Source of the DNA: Lewinellaceae bacterium | GTDB lineage: Bacteria; Bacteroidota; Bacteroidia; Chitinophagales; Saprospiraceae | Direction of reading: 5' to 3' | Length of the DNA: 64,000 bases | NCBI GenBank assembly: GCA_020636025.1 | Contig: JACJYQ010000009.1 | Coordinates: 62,001-126,000 of the forward strand | Shown: positions 17,748 through 27,168 of the stretch, piece by piece | How positions within the stretch are numbered: the stretch's first letter is position 1 | Layout of the letters: every line of letters starts with the position of its first letter | The notes under the pieces: generated by a model | The model's database searches: none | What the model was told of the DNA's origin: nothing | Seen by the model: the letters and a program-made list of their open reading frames with translations, nothing else | Program-made: the position numbers and the translations under genes

Positions 17748-20700
17748 TTATTGCCATACTTGGCGGATATAGGCCAATGCTTCCTGCCCTTGTAGTTCTG
17801 TCTTGCTTGCACTTCGACGAACGTAGAACTCCTCTCGGTCGCCTCGGTCCCGGTTTCTAAGCCATACTGGTGATTCTGCTCGTTGTTTTACGGTGATGAC
17901 GGCGACGGTTTTACCTTCTACTTTCACCAAGTTTAGGTCTATCAATGCCACTGAAGTACCAAAAAAAGTCTGAACAACATTGTCAAAATTCAAACTCCAG
18001 GCATCAGCTTTGTCGGGTTGTTGAAAGGTATTGAAATCGTGGTGTTCCAAACCACAAATGCTACGGTCGTTGGTAACACCAACGAGCAAAGTGCCGCCGT
18101 CGCTATTGAGGAAGCTGGCTATTTCCACCACGATGTCATCGTAGCGTACGTAGTTGTAACGGCTTTGTGTGGCAGGATTTGGACGCAGGCTCTGCTTGAA
18201 CTCTACATATTTGTTCTCACCCTGTGCGATTGTATCCCGCAAGCGTTTTTCAAGTTCTTCTTGCTGCCGCTGCAATGCTTCAGTTAGTAAGAAGCGAGTA
18301 TCGGCGTACCTCGCCAGTTTGGGGTAGCGTCTTGCCCACCAGGTCTCGACTTCCTGTATGTCGGTATCCGCCAAACCATACAATTCGTAGATGATCAAGT
18401 CTATCTGCTTTTGCTCGTTATCGATGAAATTATAAGTTTCTCCTATGTTCTGTTTGTTGATAATTGTTTCAACTAATGCATTTATGGTATTTTGGAATAC
18501 AGGTAGGAACAGAGCAAACGGGTATTCAACCACATCTCCTTCTTGGGTATGAACTGTGTGATTCAAATAGTTTTTGAAAAAGAATTTTGCTAATCTACTA
18601 CATAACACTCCTAATACCAGTTTTTGATCAAAGAGATCAATAGCAATGGAAGAACTCGTGTTTTGAAAAAGTGTAGATGTTCCTAAACGAAAAGTTGGAC
18701 TATAAATTCCTGTTGGCGAAAACGAAAGAGATTTCCTAAACCAAAAACCCTTATTACGAAGAGCTGAAGCAATTTTTTTATCGTCTCCGATATTTATTTT
18801 ATTTATTTCTCCATAGTATCTTTTCCTCCCTTCAATTGTAAGTGTTTTCATCCTATTAACGGCATCTTTTGACCAATCAATGAAGTATTTATTTTTTGCC
18901 CAATAGTTAGGTAACCATCCAATACTTACATCAGAACTATCAACTTTTTCAAACGGAATAAAGTACCGTCCATCATAATTACCAGGCTCAATACCGTTTT
19001 CCTTTTCCTCTGTGCTTAAACAATTTATTTCTTCATTACTCAATACTTTTTCAAACTCTATTTGGGTGTATGACCCGCCGCCCATGCTTCTCAAGTAAAA
19101 ATCATTATCACCGGTTGAAATACCTTGGGGAACTTCCGCAATATCGCCAAAGCGAACGAGTTCAACGGTTTTCCCATTAAAAATGACCTGCCGCACGTTC
19201 AGTTTGAAAGCGATTTCGTCGCCTCCAATTTCCTTTTCTATTTGGTGACAGGTGAGGTCATTCATTAGCCGGAAGAGGTTCGGGCTCGCAGTGAAAACGG
19301 GCAGGTTGCTATTGGTGAAAATAAGGTTTTGTGGGTACTGGTACACGGCGTAACGGTTGGTGGCTTCGCCTATGTATTTTTCGAGGTGCCAGAGTTTTTC
19401 CCGGAAATCGGGTGTCTCTTTTTGACGGCTGATATTAGTGAGGTCTGCTGTGATGATTTGTCTGCCGCTCCATGCCAACGCTTCCGCATCCGTTGTACTT
19501 ACGAAGTCGGGTTTTGGATGTACAGCATTGGTCAGCGTGAACACGCAGGTGTTTACGGTAGCGCCGAAAGTATCAGGCGGCAAGCGCAGCACTTTATGCA
19601 GTTGACGGGCGAGCAGCTTTTCTCGCATTTCCTTGTGGCTGATGATGGTGAGCCAGGTGTCGGAAGTGATGAACACGAGTGAGCCACCGGGCTTAAGCAG
19701 TTTTTCCATCGCCATAGTGGTGAACATACCGTAGAGGTCGGTGCTGCCGAGTTTCATTTTGTCCTTCACATCGTCGTAGGCGTTGTCCCGCTTGTAGGGT
19801 GGGTTAGCGATGACGATATCAAAGCCCTTATTTTTGAAAATATGTGCAAACCAGAGATGCCATAAAAAATAGGGTTTCTCATAAAGGCCCCTTGAGTTGT
19901 AAAGTAGGGTTTGTTTTTCTTCGAAACCCAGAATCTCTTTTTCAATGGCGGCAATTTTATTTGTCAAACGAGAAGTGATTTTTCTTGTGGTTTCCATTTG
20001 GCGTTTGGCTTCTTTTTCCAAATCGCCTTTGTCCAACAACAATTTCAATTTGTCTTTTTTCAATGTATCGTTGATGGCATCATTCACTTTTTGAGAAATC
20101 TGCTCTTGTATTTTTCTTTTTTCCTCCTCGTCAATAATTTGAAAAAACTTTTGGGTCAATTTTTCAATTGTAGCTTGTTCATTTTTGTCAAACCGTATTT
20201 CGGTTTGAATAGACGAATCGAAAAATGAACCTTGATGACCTGACTTTAATTTGGGTTTATCTTCGTCTTCTTTTTCCGTCAACCTGGAAAGATCAATTCC
20301 TTCAAATTCCTCTCGAAGACTGTCGCCTTGCATAAACTTGTAATCGAAATGAGGCAGTTGTCGGGGCTGGTCAATATCTACAATCATTGAAAGCCAAAAG
20401 CGGAGGCGGGCTGTGTCAATAGCACCTTTATCAATGTCTACGCCGTAGATGGAATTTCTGATGATTTTCTCTTTGACCTCTGCGGGCTTAAAATCGGTAC
20501 CAGGGTTGGTCTCTGCATAGATTTTGAGTTTACAATGGAAGATTTCGAGCAGCATACCCATTGGGAAAGCACCGGACCCGATGGCGGGATCGCAGATTTT
20601 CACGGAGTCAAGTAAGCCGTCAATACGTGTGGCATGCTGTCGGATGTAGGCATCCAATTCCCTATATTGTACGAACTTGCGCAGCGAGGTTTCACCCGCT

Positions 20701-21950
20701 TCGTCAGGTTGCAAGTGTTGTTGGAGGTAGAGAGAGATGGCTTCCTGGGTCATGAAGTGTACGACTTCCTTCGGAGTGTAAAAAGTACCCTTGTCCTTGT
20801 TGTCTTCGATGAGGTTTTCAAAAATATGTCCCAGCATTTCGGGGTCAACAGCGACTTCTCGTTCGTCAGGGCTATCTTCTACGATAGTAAAATTGTAGCT
20901 GTTAAAAAAATGAAACAGGCTTTCAAATAAGCGCTCCTCGCCGTTTTGCTGAAAATTTAATTCGTCAACTTTGTCAAACTCTCTTTCAAATAAACCCCCA
21001 TTGAGGTAGGGAACCTTTCCAAACTTCTGACCGTCAAGGATACAAGCATCACCGGGGCGTTGGTGATTGAGTGTTTCAAAAAACAGAGGAACCAGGTAGT
21101 TGGTAAAAAAATCTTTGGTTTTGTCCCGTTTGTCAAATATAGTAGCCATGAAATGCTGATCGCCTTTGGACGTGTCCTGTTCTTCCTCCGGCACCCCCAG
21201 CCATCCTTTCTTCTGGAGGAAGTAGAGAAAAACGATTCGTCCCAAAAGTTTCTTCACAAAGTCACGAACAGGTTTCAAGTCTTTTTCATCGGTAGAAACA
21301 AAGCCGAAAATCTCCAGATGGGCGTGCGATGTTTTCAAAAACTCATAGAAAGCTTTGTAGTGTTGCTTGTATTCTTCAAAAAACTCGTCGGAAAGTTTGC
21401 TGACCGAAAAGGCCTCTGTCACATTTATTAGGGTCTTGCGCTCTTTCAGTGAGAGTTCATAAAAACGGTCACGGGCTGTTTTGCAGCTTTCCGTTTCGCC
21501 GAGTACATAGGTGAATTTCTTTGGGTGGGTTTCGTGTCTCACTGTTTTGCCGCCTTCCTCTGGAGGGAACTCATACTTGGACATAAATGTAAATCGCCAC
21601 TCCGGTTGGTCGGGGCTGTAGAAGACCGCCATTGCCGCATCCTGAAAGCCAGGAATGATTTCATTTTGAATCAGGCTCCGCAATCCTACTCTGTTCTTTG
21701 CTATCCTTGTGTTTTGCACCTCTGCCTCAAACAGAGCAATTGTCTTGCCATCAGAAAGTATCAGGTCACCGAGACGATAGAGTTCCTTCACTCTATATTC
21801 CCCCAATTTTGTTCCCAAGTTTTCTTGCTGCGGATTTTCAATGAGTTTTAAATTGGCACCGTTGTCATGAAAGACGCCAAGCAGAAGGGCTTTCCAGTTG
21901 TCCCGGCGGTATCTTGCGGTCAGAAGGGTTTGGAGGTCGGTCTTATTCAT
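17748..21950 (-). CDS. Eco57I-like (type IIG/ISP-like) DNA methylase with C-terminal AlbA_2-like domain
   Basis: A 1400-residue protein. Residues about 50-95 contain GDLILSDGKTIALFEAEVQ, which could be a divergent PD-(D/E)xK nuclease core (Asp62, Glu75, Glu77; weak). The adenine methyltransferase has motif I DPAIGSGAFPMG starting at Asp454 and motif IV NPPY at 716-719. A target-recognition region follows (about 900-1130, EVPQGISTGDNDFYL onward). The last 180 residues form an AlbA_2/Schlafen-like domain (NKYVEFKQSL, ASFLNSDGGTLLVGV, EEFYVRRSASKTELQ). Together with the neighbouring PLD-SNF2 helicase it suggests a split restriction-modification or DISARM-like system. The AlbA_2 module fused to a methylase is uncommon to my knowledge. 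It starts 23 bp after rhuM ends. Confidence 0.88.
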   Translation of the reverse strand: MNKTDLQTLLTARYRRDNWKALLLGVFHDNGANLKLIENPQQENLGTKLGEYRVKELYRLGDLILSDGKTIALFEAEVQNTRIAKNRVGLRSLIQNEIIPGFQDAAMAVFYSPDQPEWRFTFMSKYEFPPEEGGKTVRHETHPKKFTYVLGETESCKTARDRFYELSLKERKTLINVTEAFSVSKLSDEFFEEYKQHYKAFYEFLKTSHAHLEIFGFVSTDEKDLKPVRDFVKKLLGRIVFLYFLQKKGWLGVPEEEQDTSKGDQHFMATIFDKRDKTKDFFTNYLVPLFFETLNHQRPGDACILDGQKFGKVPYLNGGLFEREFDKVDELNFQQNGEERLFESLFHFFNSYNFTIVEDSPDEREVAVDPEMLGHIFENLIEDNKDKGTFYTPKEVVHFMTQEAISLYLQQHLQPDEAGETSLRKFVQYRELDAYIRQHATRIDGLLDSVKICDPAIGSGAFPMGMLLEIFHCKLKIYAETNPGTDFKPAEVKEKIIRNSIYGVDIDKGAIDTARLRFWLSMIVDIDQPRQLPHFDYKFMQGDSLREEFEGIDLSRLTEKEDEDKPKLKSGHQGSFFDSSIQTEIRFDKNEQATIEKLTQKFFQIIDEEEKRKIQEQISQKVNDAINDTLKKDKLKLLLDKGDLEKEAKRQMETTRKITSRLTNKIAAIEKEILGFEEKQTLLYNSRGLYEKPYFLWHLWFAHIFKNKGFDIVIANPPYKRDNAYDDVKDKMKLGSTDLYGMFTTMAMEKLLKPGGSLVFITSDTWLTIISHKEMREKLLARQLHKVLRLPPDTFGATVNTCVFTLTNAVHPKPDFVSTTDAEALAWSGRQIITADLTNISRQKETPDFREKLWHLEKYIGEATNRYAVYQYPQNLIFTNSNLPVFTASPNLFRLMNDLTCHQIEKEIGGDEIAFKLNVRQVIFNGKTVELVRFGDIAEVPQGISTGDNDFYLRSMGGGSYTQIEFEKVLSNEEINCLSTEEKENGIEPGNYDGRYFIPFEKVDSSDVSIGWLPNYWAKNKYFIDWSKDAVNRMKTLTIEGRKRYYGEINKINIGDDKKIASALRNKGFWFRKSLSFSPTGIYSPTFRLGTSTLFQNTSSSIAIDLFDQKLVLGVLCSRLAKFFFKNYLNHTVHTQEGDVVEYPFALFLPVFQNTINALVETIINKQNIGETYNFIDNEQKQIDLIIYELYGLADTDIQEVETWWARRYPKLARYADTRFLLTEALQRQQEELEKRLRDTIAQGENKYVEFKQSLRPNPATQSRYNYVRYDDIVVEIASFLNSDGGTLLVGVTNDRSICGLEHHDFNTFQQPDKADAWSLNFDNVVQTFFGTSVALIDLNLVKVEGKTVAVITVKQRAESPVWLRNRDRGDREEFYVRRSASKTELQGQEALAYIRQVWQ

Positions 21951-21973
21951 TACTGAATGGTGTTTAATCTATT

Positions 21974-23005
21974 TTACTGGTCGGAGTTTTTTTTGTTTCG
22001 GGGCTTGGCGGCCAGCTTTTTTACTTCCCGGTCAAAGTCGGAAACGAAGCTTTGGTCTTGGTCCACACGGAATTTTTCAAACTCCTTTTCGGCGGTAGCT
22101 TTAGCAATGGCATGGCTGACTTTGCCGGGATGGTTCAGCAGTTCATATTCATTGAATTGGAGGAAAGCGTCGAGCCGGGTAGTCCAATCTGTCATTTTCA
22201 TGGGAATCTGTCGTTCAGCCTGTAATTCAGCGAAGTTGAGGTAGAGTTCAACGAGGCGGTTGAGTTCCCGAAGCTCCTTTTCTTCAAGGTAGTTTTTGGC
22301 AACGGATACATCGGTTTTTAATATTTTTCCTGCGGGAGCATTTTTCCAGGTGGTCAGCCCCATATTGGGCTTGTTAGCATCTGCCCGTCGGCTGACGATT
22401 TCGGCGGCGGTCATTTTGGTAATAGCCCAATGGAGTTTGTTTTGTACGGTAGCATAAAATTCTTTTGTGATTAATGCCGTTGCGTCGTAGTCAATGCTGC
22501 ATTGTGCGTAGATGTCCGTGATTTTTTGATAAAACCTGCGTTCGGAAGCGCGTATTTCTCGGATGCGTTCGAGCAGTTCTTCAAAATAGTCCTTCCCAAA
22601 CATTTGACCACCTTGTTTGAGGCGCTGGTCGTCGAGAGCAAAGCCTTTGATGAGGTAATCTTTGAGGATTCTGGTAGCCCAAATGCGGAATTGGGTGGCT
22701 TGCCTCGAATTGACTCGATAACCGACGGAAATGATGGCATCGAGGTTATAGAATTGGGTCTGATAGGTTTTGCCGTCGGCGGCAGTATGTGCAATTTTTG
22801 CACTAACTGAATCCAGGTTTAATTCTTTTGTTTCGAAAATATTTGCCAGGTGTTTGGTAACCACACTTCTATCTACACCAAATAGCTCGCCCATGCTTTT
22901 CTGGGAAAGCCATACATTTTCATCTTGCAGAATAACGTCAATTCTTACATCACCTTCCTTTGAACTGTAGAGTAAAAATTCGGATTGTTTTGGTACCAGT
23001 TCCAT
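21974..23005 (-). CDS. rhuM: RhuM-family protein
   Basis: A 343-residue protein of the usual RhuM length. The N-terminal winged-helix-like part reads VWLSQKSMGELFGVDRSVVTKHL, followed by the family hallmark YNLDAIISVGYRVNS and RIWATRILKDYLIKGF. The C-terminal half is helical and charged. RhuM proteins were named from a Salmonella pathogenicity island. They are often found inside restriction-modification and other accessory operons, but their biochemical role is not established. Here the gene lies between the helicase (15-bp gap) and methylase (23-bp gap) genes, so it is probably an accessory or regulatory part of the same system. Confidence 0.9.
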   Translation of the reverse strand: MELVPKQSEFLLYSSKEGDVRIDVILQDENVWLSQKSMGELFGVDRSVVTKHLANIFETKELNLDSVSAKIAHTAADGKTYQTQFYNLDAIISVGYRVNSRQATQFRIWATRILKDYLIKGFALDDQRLKQGGQMFGKDYFEELLERIREIRASERRFYQKITDIYAQCSIDYDATALITKEFYATVQNKLHWAITKMTAAEIVSRRADANKPNMGLTTWKNAPAGKILKTDVSVAKNYLEEKELRELNRLVELYLNFAELQAERQIPMKMTDWTTRLDAFLQFNEYELLNHPGKVSHAIAKATAEKEFEKFRVDQDQSFVSDFDREVKKLAAKPRNKKNSDQ

Positions 23006-23020
23006 TGGTATGTGATCAGG

Positions 23021-26000
23021 TTAAATAAAACTTTCAGAAATTATAATGTTGGGTTCATCCCGTTTCACGGTTACATTCTCAATGACTTCTTTCTCTTCAG
23101 CTTGAGGTTCGAGCAACGGGTACGTTTTCAAAATTTCGATGATTTTGTCCGCAATCACTGCTGGTTTGAGTTTTGCCTTTTCGGCACTCTTACGCAGTTG
23201 GATCAATTGCCGGGGCAGTTTTTGAAATATGGCATTTTTAATAGCCTTTTGTGCCAGCTGGATGAGCAGTAGGTCATCTTCGTTCCAAGTCGTCATCCGC
23301 GTGAATGCGTCGAGGTAAGAGAGTGCATTCTTTTCGTTGGGGCCGAATTTTGAGGCTTGCTTTTCTGCTGCACGCTCGCCTGCCTGCAAGCTTTTGAACT
23401 GCATTACGGCATTGTTTACTTGTTCGTGGTGTCCATCGAGTAACGGCAACCCTTTCTCATCGGTGGTTGCTCGAAAACGGCGGACAGTGTCGAGGAAAGA
23501 AATCTCTTCTATTGCCCTATTTTCGTCTACCCGGAAGAAGGCATCCCTGCGACTGTTTTTTAGGAAAACCACCGTGTCACCCGTTCCTTTTGAGGAGGAA
23601 TCGACTCGTCCGCAGCGAGAACGAAGGGGCATTTTTTCGATTTTGCGGAACCAGTCCCGGTTGTTTTCTTTAAAAGCCCTCAGTTCGAGAAGCAGGCGGA
23701 GCGTTTCATCCCGCTCGTCATCCTCCACCTTCTCAAACAATCCAAAGGTGCCGAATTCTTCCTCGCTACTGTAAATCTGGCTGTCTTCTCCGAGAGCGGA
23801 GTGGAAGGCCTGGAGCTTGAGTAGCGCTTTTTTGTGCAGTTCTATTTCGTTTTCGGTTTGCTCGGTTGGGTAAAAGTTGTAAATATGGATTTTCTCTGCG
23901 GTGGTGCCAATGCGGTTGACCCTTCCGATTCGCTGCATGAGGCGGGTGGAGTTCCAAGGGATGTCGTAGTTCAGGATGGTATCGGATCGGTGAAGGTTGA
24001 CGCCTTCCGCGAGCACTTCTGTTGTGATAATGATGTCGTAGTCGTCACGGCGTTTTTCGAGGGGCATCCGAGCATCGAAGTTTTGAGCGATGATGTCAGT
24101 CAGAGCCTTGTGGTTGGAACTGTCCACTGTAAGTAGGCGATCAAAGTGCCGCTGTTTTAAGGACTCTAAAAGATAACCGGTGGTATCTGCAAATTCGGAG
24201 AAGATGACGAGTTTTTTTCGTTCACCATTCTTTCCCTTCATCATGCCATTGTTGAGTAAGTTTACAAACTCTTCAAGTTTTGGGTCCTGTCCTGTTTGCT
24301 GCCAGGATTCCCACTTTTCCACGAGTATGTCAATAATACTCTGGTCTTGTTTGAGCACCATCAAAAACGATTCGTCGAAATCGTCTGCGGTGAAAGTCTG
24401 GATGGATGGGTCGGTGAGTTTGAGTCTTTCCATCTTTTCCAGTAAGATTTCTTCATCGCCTTCAAGAATGTGCTTGGAGACATCGAGCGGCGGAGCGATA
24501 TGTATCCGGTCGTTTTTGAACATTAGAATCATTGCTCGGTTAGCATCCCGATACCGTTTCAATGACTGAATAAAAGCATAAAAGCTGCTATCAAGTCGTT
24601 TAACAAGTAGGGTTTTCATAATGTATGCTAACCTGCCGGAAACGAGGTCTGCATTTTCGTACTTGCTTTTATACGGTTCTATCAAAAATCGAATGGCTTG
24701 GTAACGGTAGTATTTTATGCCAACAACTGGATTGCGCAGACAATTCATTGTTTCCTCGAACAAGCTATTGAGTGTCGGGGCAAGTTGATAAAGCACTTCT
24801 TTGGGCTTTTCGATTTCAGGGAATGTTAATCCTTGTCTCTCCATATCTTGCCAATATTCCTCATTTTCACGAATATCTGTTCTTGTCCTCCTGATGGTAA
24901 TTTGTTCAAGAATTCCGGTGCGTATTTCTTCATACAGTTTGCTAATTCCTTCCATTGCCACTTTTCTATTCGGCTCCGTTTTGAGTTTGTTATACCGATC
25001 TATACGGGTACGGAAAAAGCGGATAATGTTCATGTCCAGGGTAGAGTTGCGCCCGTCCTGGAAGAGTAATATGAGGTTTCGTATGTCCTCGGGGCGGTTG
25101 TTCAATGGCGTAGCAGAAACAAGTATGACTTTTTTTGTGCGGTCGCCATCCGGGCCAGGGTTTTTGCGTTTCGTTTTACATAGGGTCTGAAGTTGGTGAA
25201 ACATATCGGAGGTATCGCTGCGGAACTTGTGTGCTTCATCCACAATGACCAAATCATAGCCCTGAGCCTTGGCTTCACTGATTTTATGGAGACTACCATT
25301 GGAAATAAAGTCCACCCGGAACGGGAGGTCGAAGTCCTCAATTGTATTCCTCCAGGCGTTTTTCAAAGCGGGCGGATAAACTACCAATACCCGAGTTTTC
25401 CAACCGTTAATATGGTAAAAACGCTTCATTATCATGGCTGCTACAACGGTCTTTCCAAGTCCCACTACATCCGCGAGGAAGAAACCATTGTGGCGTTTCA
25501 GCATTTCTACTCCCTGTTTCACGGCATCCACCTGGTAACGCAGGCTGGTATATTTTTTCGGCAGGTCATTGGCAATATCGGGGTCGTATTCTATGCTTCT
25601 TCCAAAGTATTCAATCAGGAATTTGATGTAGATTTCAAATGGGGTGAACTCGTCGTTGAGGTAGGTTTTGCGTTTTAATTTTTCGATAAAATCGGGATTA
25701 AGGTCAATGCCTTCCTTCCAAAGGTCTTCAAAGGTCTCCAAGGCAAACTTTACATCGTCGTAGTCTCGGAGTTCGACATTGAATTCAAAATTTCGCTCCA
25801 GTCCTGGTTCGGTCAGATTACTGGAGCCGGTGATAACCGAACCCCAGCCAGCGTGTTCGTGCTCGTTTTTCTGCCGAAAAATGTAAATTTTAGCATGCAA
25901 TTTTTTGGAGGGGTGCGCCTTCACCTGGATTTTTCCGGTGCGGATACCTTCTATGAAATTGAGCATCCCTTTTTCTACGGGAAAAGAATATTCAGCGTTT

Positions 26001-26290
26001 TGCACATCACTCACCATTGATTCCAGCAGCTTCTCTTTCGTAGTTTCCTTGTCTTGAACAAACTCAATCCCGTCTTGATATGCCTTCCAAACAAGTTCAT
26101 CAATATTGATTCCGACGAGAATTCTGACCTCCTTAACTTTGTTCAGATACTCATGGATTCGATAATATCCTGACATTTGGAAATATCCCACTAAAGCGTC
26201 GAAGTAATAGACGTCCATATACTGAAAGGTACCTTCCAGTTTTTGGAGCAGAGTTTTGCCTTTAAGGTTTGTAAAAAATTTAGTTGCCAT
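23021..26290 (-). CDS. PLD-domain/SNF2 helicase fusion
   Basis: A 1089-residue protein. Residues 1-190 form a phospholipase D-like nuclease-type domain with one HxK motif (HAKIYIF, His132, Lys134) and GSSNLTEPGL (Ser156, Asn158). From about 250 a SNF2-type SF2 helicase follows, with Walker A VVGLGKT (275-281), DEAH box at 351-354, VSATPLNNR as motif III, and motif VI region RLMQRIGRVNRIG. Only one HxK half is visible, so nuclease activity would need dimerisation. PLD and SNF2 modules occur separately in DISARM (DrmC and DrmD); here they are one chain. It is the second gene of the operon, 47 bp after the AbiEi-like gene, and probably acts as the DNA translocase or effector for the methylase encoded downstream. 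Confidence 0.9.
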   Translation of the reverse strand: MATKFFTNLKGKTLLQKLEGTFQYMDVYYFDALVGYFQMSGYYRIHEYLNKVKEVRILVGINIDELVWKAYQDGIEFVQDKETTKEKLLESMVSDVQNAEYSFPVEKGMLNFIEGIRTGKIQVKAHPSKKLHAKIYIFRQKNEHEHAGWGSVITGSSNLTEPGLERNFEFNVELRDYDDVKFALETFEDLWKEGIDLNPDFIEKLKRKTYLNDEFTPFEIYIKFLIEYFGRSIEYDPDIANDLPKKYTSLRYQVDAVKQGVEMLKRHNGFFLADVVGLGKTVVAAMIMKRFYHINGWKTRVLVVYPPALKNAWRNTIEDFDLPFRVDFISNGSLHKISEAKAQGYDLVIVDEAHKFRSDTSDMFHQLQTLCKTKRKNPGPDGDRTKKVILVSATPLNNRPEDIRNLILLFQDGRNSTLDMNIIRFFRTRIDRYNKLKTEPNRKVAMEGISKLYEEIRTGILEQITIRRTRTDIRENEEYWQDMERQGLTFPEIEKPKEVLYQLAPTLNSLFEETMNCLRNPVVGIKYYRYQAIRFLIEPYKSKYENADLVSGRLAYIMKTLLVKRLDSSFYAFIQSLKRYRDANRAMILMFKNDRIHIAPPLDVSKHILEGDEEILLEKMERLKLTDPSIQTFTADDFDESFLMVLKQDQSIIDILVEKWESWQQTGQDPKLEEFVNLLNNGMMKGKNGERKKLVIFSEFADTTGYLLESLKQRHFDRLLTVDSSNHKALTDIIAQNFDARMPLEKRRDDYDIIITTEVLAEGVNLHRSDTILNYDIPWNSTRLMQRIGRVNRIGTTAEKIHIYNFYPTEQTENEIELHKKALLKLQAFHSALGEDSQIYSSEEEFGTFGLFEKVEDDERDETLRLLLELRAFKENNRDWFRKIEKMPLRSRCGRVDSSSKGTGDTVVFLKNSRRDAFFRVDENRAIEEISFLDTVRRFRATTDEKGLPLLDGHHEQVNNAVMQFKSLQAGERAAEKQASKFGPNEKNALSYLDAFTRMTTWNEDDLLLIQLAQKAIKNAIFQKLPRQLIQLRKSAEKAKLKPAVIADKIIEILKTYPLLEPQAEEKEVIENVTVKRDEPNIIISESFI

Positions 26291-26337
26291 GCACTACAGT
26301 TTATTCAAATTGAAAAGCTAATCACTAAAACGGGCCG

Positions 26338-27084
26338 CTATTCCATACTCATACTGGATTTTAGCAAGTGCTTTTCTGGTATATTTTTACGTACCTGTTC
26401 CTCTCGCTTCCGCCGCCGGGCATACCGCAGCAGGCGGTTTTGGTGAATGAGGATTTGGGAAAACATGTTCTCAAAGATGTGCTCCAGTTCTCCCTGCTGC
26501 CCAACAAAAATCTCCGGCTCAGCGACAATGTCAACGAGAATTTTCTCAGGGGCAGCAGTAGTGATTTTGCCTTCACGCATGAGTGGGGCCTCCGACACCA
26601 GTGGCTTAACGATGACTGCTTCGTTCTGGGATAAAACGTACAGTTCCATGATGGAGCGGTTGGGTTGGAAGTAAACCTTTTTGGAAAGTCCTGTAAGATG
26701 ATTGAAGATGACACCGAGGACGTCTTTTTCTGCTTCAACAAGTGTCCAATTATAGGCGGGTTGGAGTTCCATCCAGACATTCAACCATCGGGTTTCCCAG
26801 ATGCAGACGTTGACCAGAGGCAGTTCCTTCGCAAGCAAGGCGGCTATTCGTTTAGACAGATTGGAAAATACCGGTATGAAATCTTCCCTTGTCGACAATC
26901 GGTATACCCCTCTTCCGGGGTTTTCCAGAACACCATTTGCCTTTAGATCATAAATGCGCCAAGTGAGTGTCTCCTCTGAAACGCCGGGATACACCTCCTC
27001 AAGCCAGGTAAGTAGCTCACGTTTGGTCAGGAGTTTTTTGTCCTGAAAGGCATTGGCAATGGTGTCGGTTACGTCAGCGCTCAT
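26338..27084 (-). CDS. AbiEi-like winged-helix protein (DUF6577-type), first gene of the operon
   Basis: About 248 residues from the ATG at 27084 (MSADVTDTIANAF); the open frame upstream to 27216 has no better start and overlaps the promoter. The N-terminal helix-turn-helix reads LTKRELLTWLEEVYPG...LTWRIYDLKANGVLEN and RGVYRLS. The C-terminal domain resembles AbiEi antitoxins (EAPLMREGKITTAAPEKILVDI split by variable loops, then a basic tail RYARRRKREEQ). No AbiEii nucleotidyltransferase toxin gene is adjacent. AbiEi proteins repress their own operons by binding inverted repeats, and a 10-bp inverted repeat lies 54 bp upstream. A role as operon regulator is therefore inferred. Confidence 0.7.
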   Translation of the reverse strand: MSADVTDTIANAFQDKKLLTKRELLTWLEEVYPGVSEETLTWRIYDLKANGVLENPGRGVYRLSTREDFIPVFSNLSKRIAALLAKELPLVNVCIWETRWLNVWMELQPAYNWTLVEAEKDVLGVIFNHLTGLSKKVYFQPNRSIMELYVLSQNEAVIVKPLVSEAPLMREGKITTAAPEKILVDIVAEPEIFVGQQGELEHIFENMFSQILIHQNRLLRYARRRKREEQVRKNIPEKHLLKSSMSME

Positions 27085-27105
27085 TGGTTGGTGTGTATGA
27101 TGCTG

Positions 27106-27136
27106 CAAAGATGGGGGAGTTTTTCGAAATATCAAA
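27106..27136 (-). promoter_or_regulatory. Candidate Bacteroidota promoter of the defence operon
   Basis: On the minus strand TTTG (27133-27136) is followed after about 20 bp by CATCTTTG (27106-27113), one mismatch from the TAnnTTTG -7 consensus of the Bacteroidota primary sigma factor. Transcription would start near 27099, leaving a leader of about 15 nt before the ATG at 27084. Confidence 0.5.
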
Positions 27137-27137
27137 T

Positions 27138-27168
27138 TTTCGGCACTTTTTGTAATGCAGTGCCGAAA
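27138..27168. promoter_or_regulatory. Inverted repeat, candidate operator for the AbiEi-like regulator
   Basis: Perfect 10-bp arms, TTTCGGCACT (27138-27147) and AGTGCCGAAA (27159-27168), with an 11-bp spacer, directly abut the -33 element. There is no T run suited to termination of an upstream minus-strand gene, since none exists, so an operator is the simpler reading. Confidence 0.55.

Noticed and set aside
17748..26290. DISARM, BREX or standard type I restriction system
   Set aside because: A methylase and a SNF2 helicase are present, but there is no DrmA/DrmB pair, no PglZ or BrxC, and no separate HsdS/HsdR. The PLD is fused to the helicase. Only partial resemblance remains.
26338..27084. 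AbiE toxin-antitoxin pair
   Set aside because: No AbiEii nucleotidyltransferase gene lies next to the AbiEi-like gene. The following gene is the helicase.
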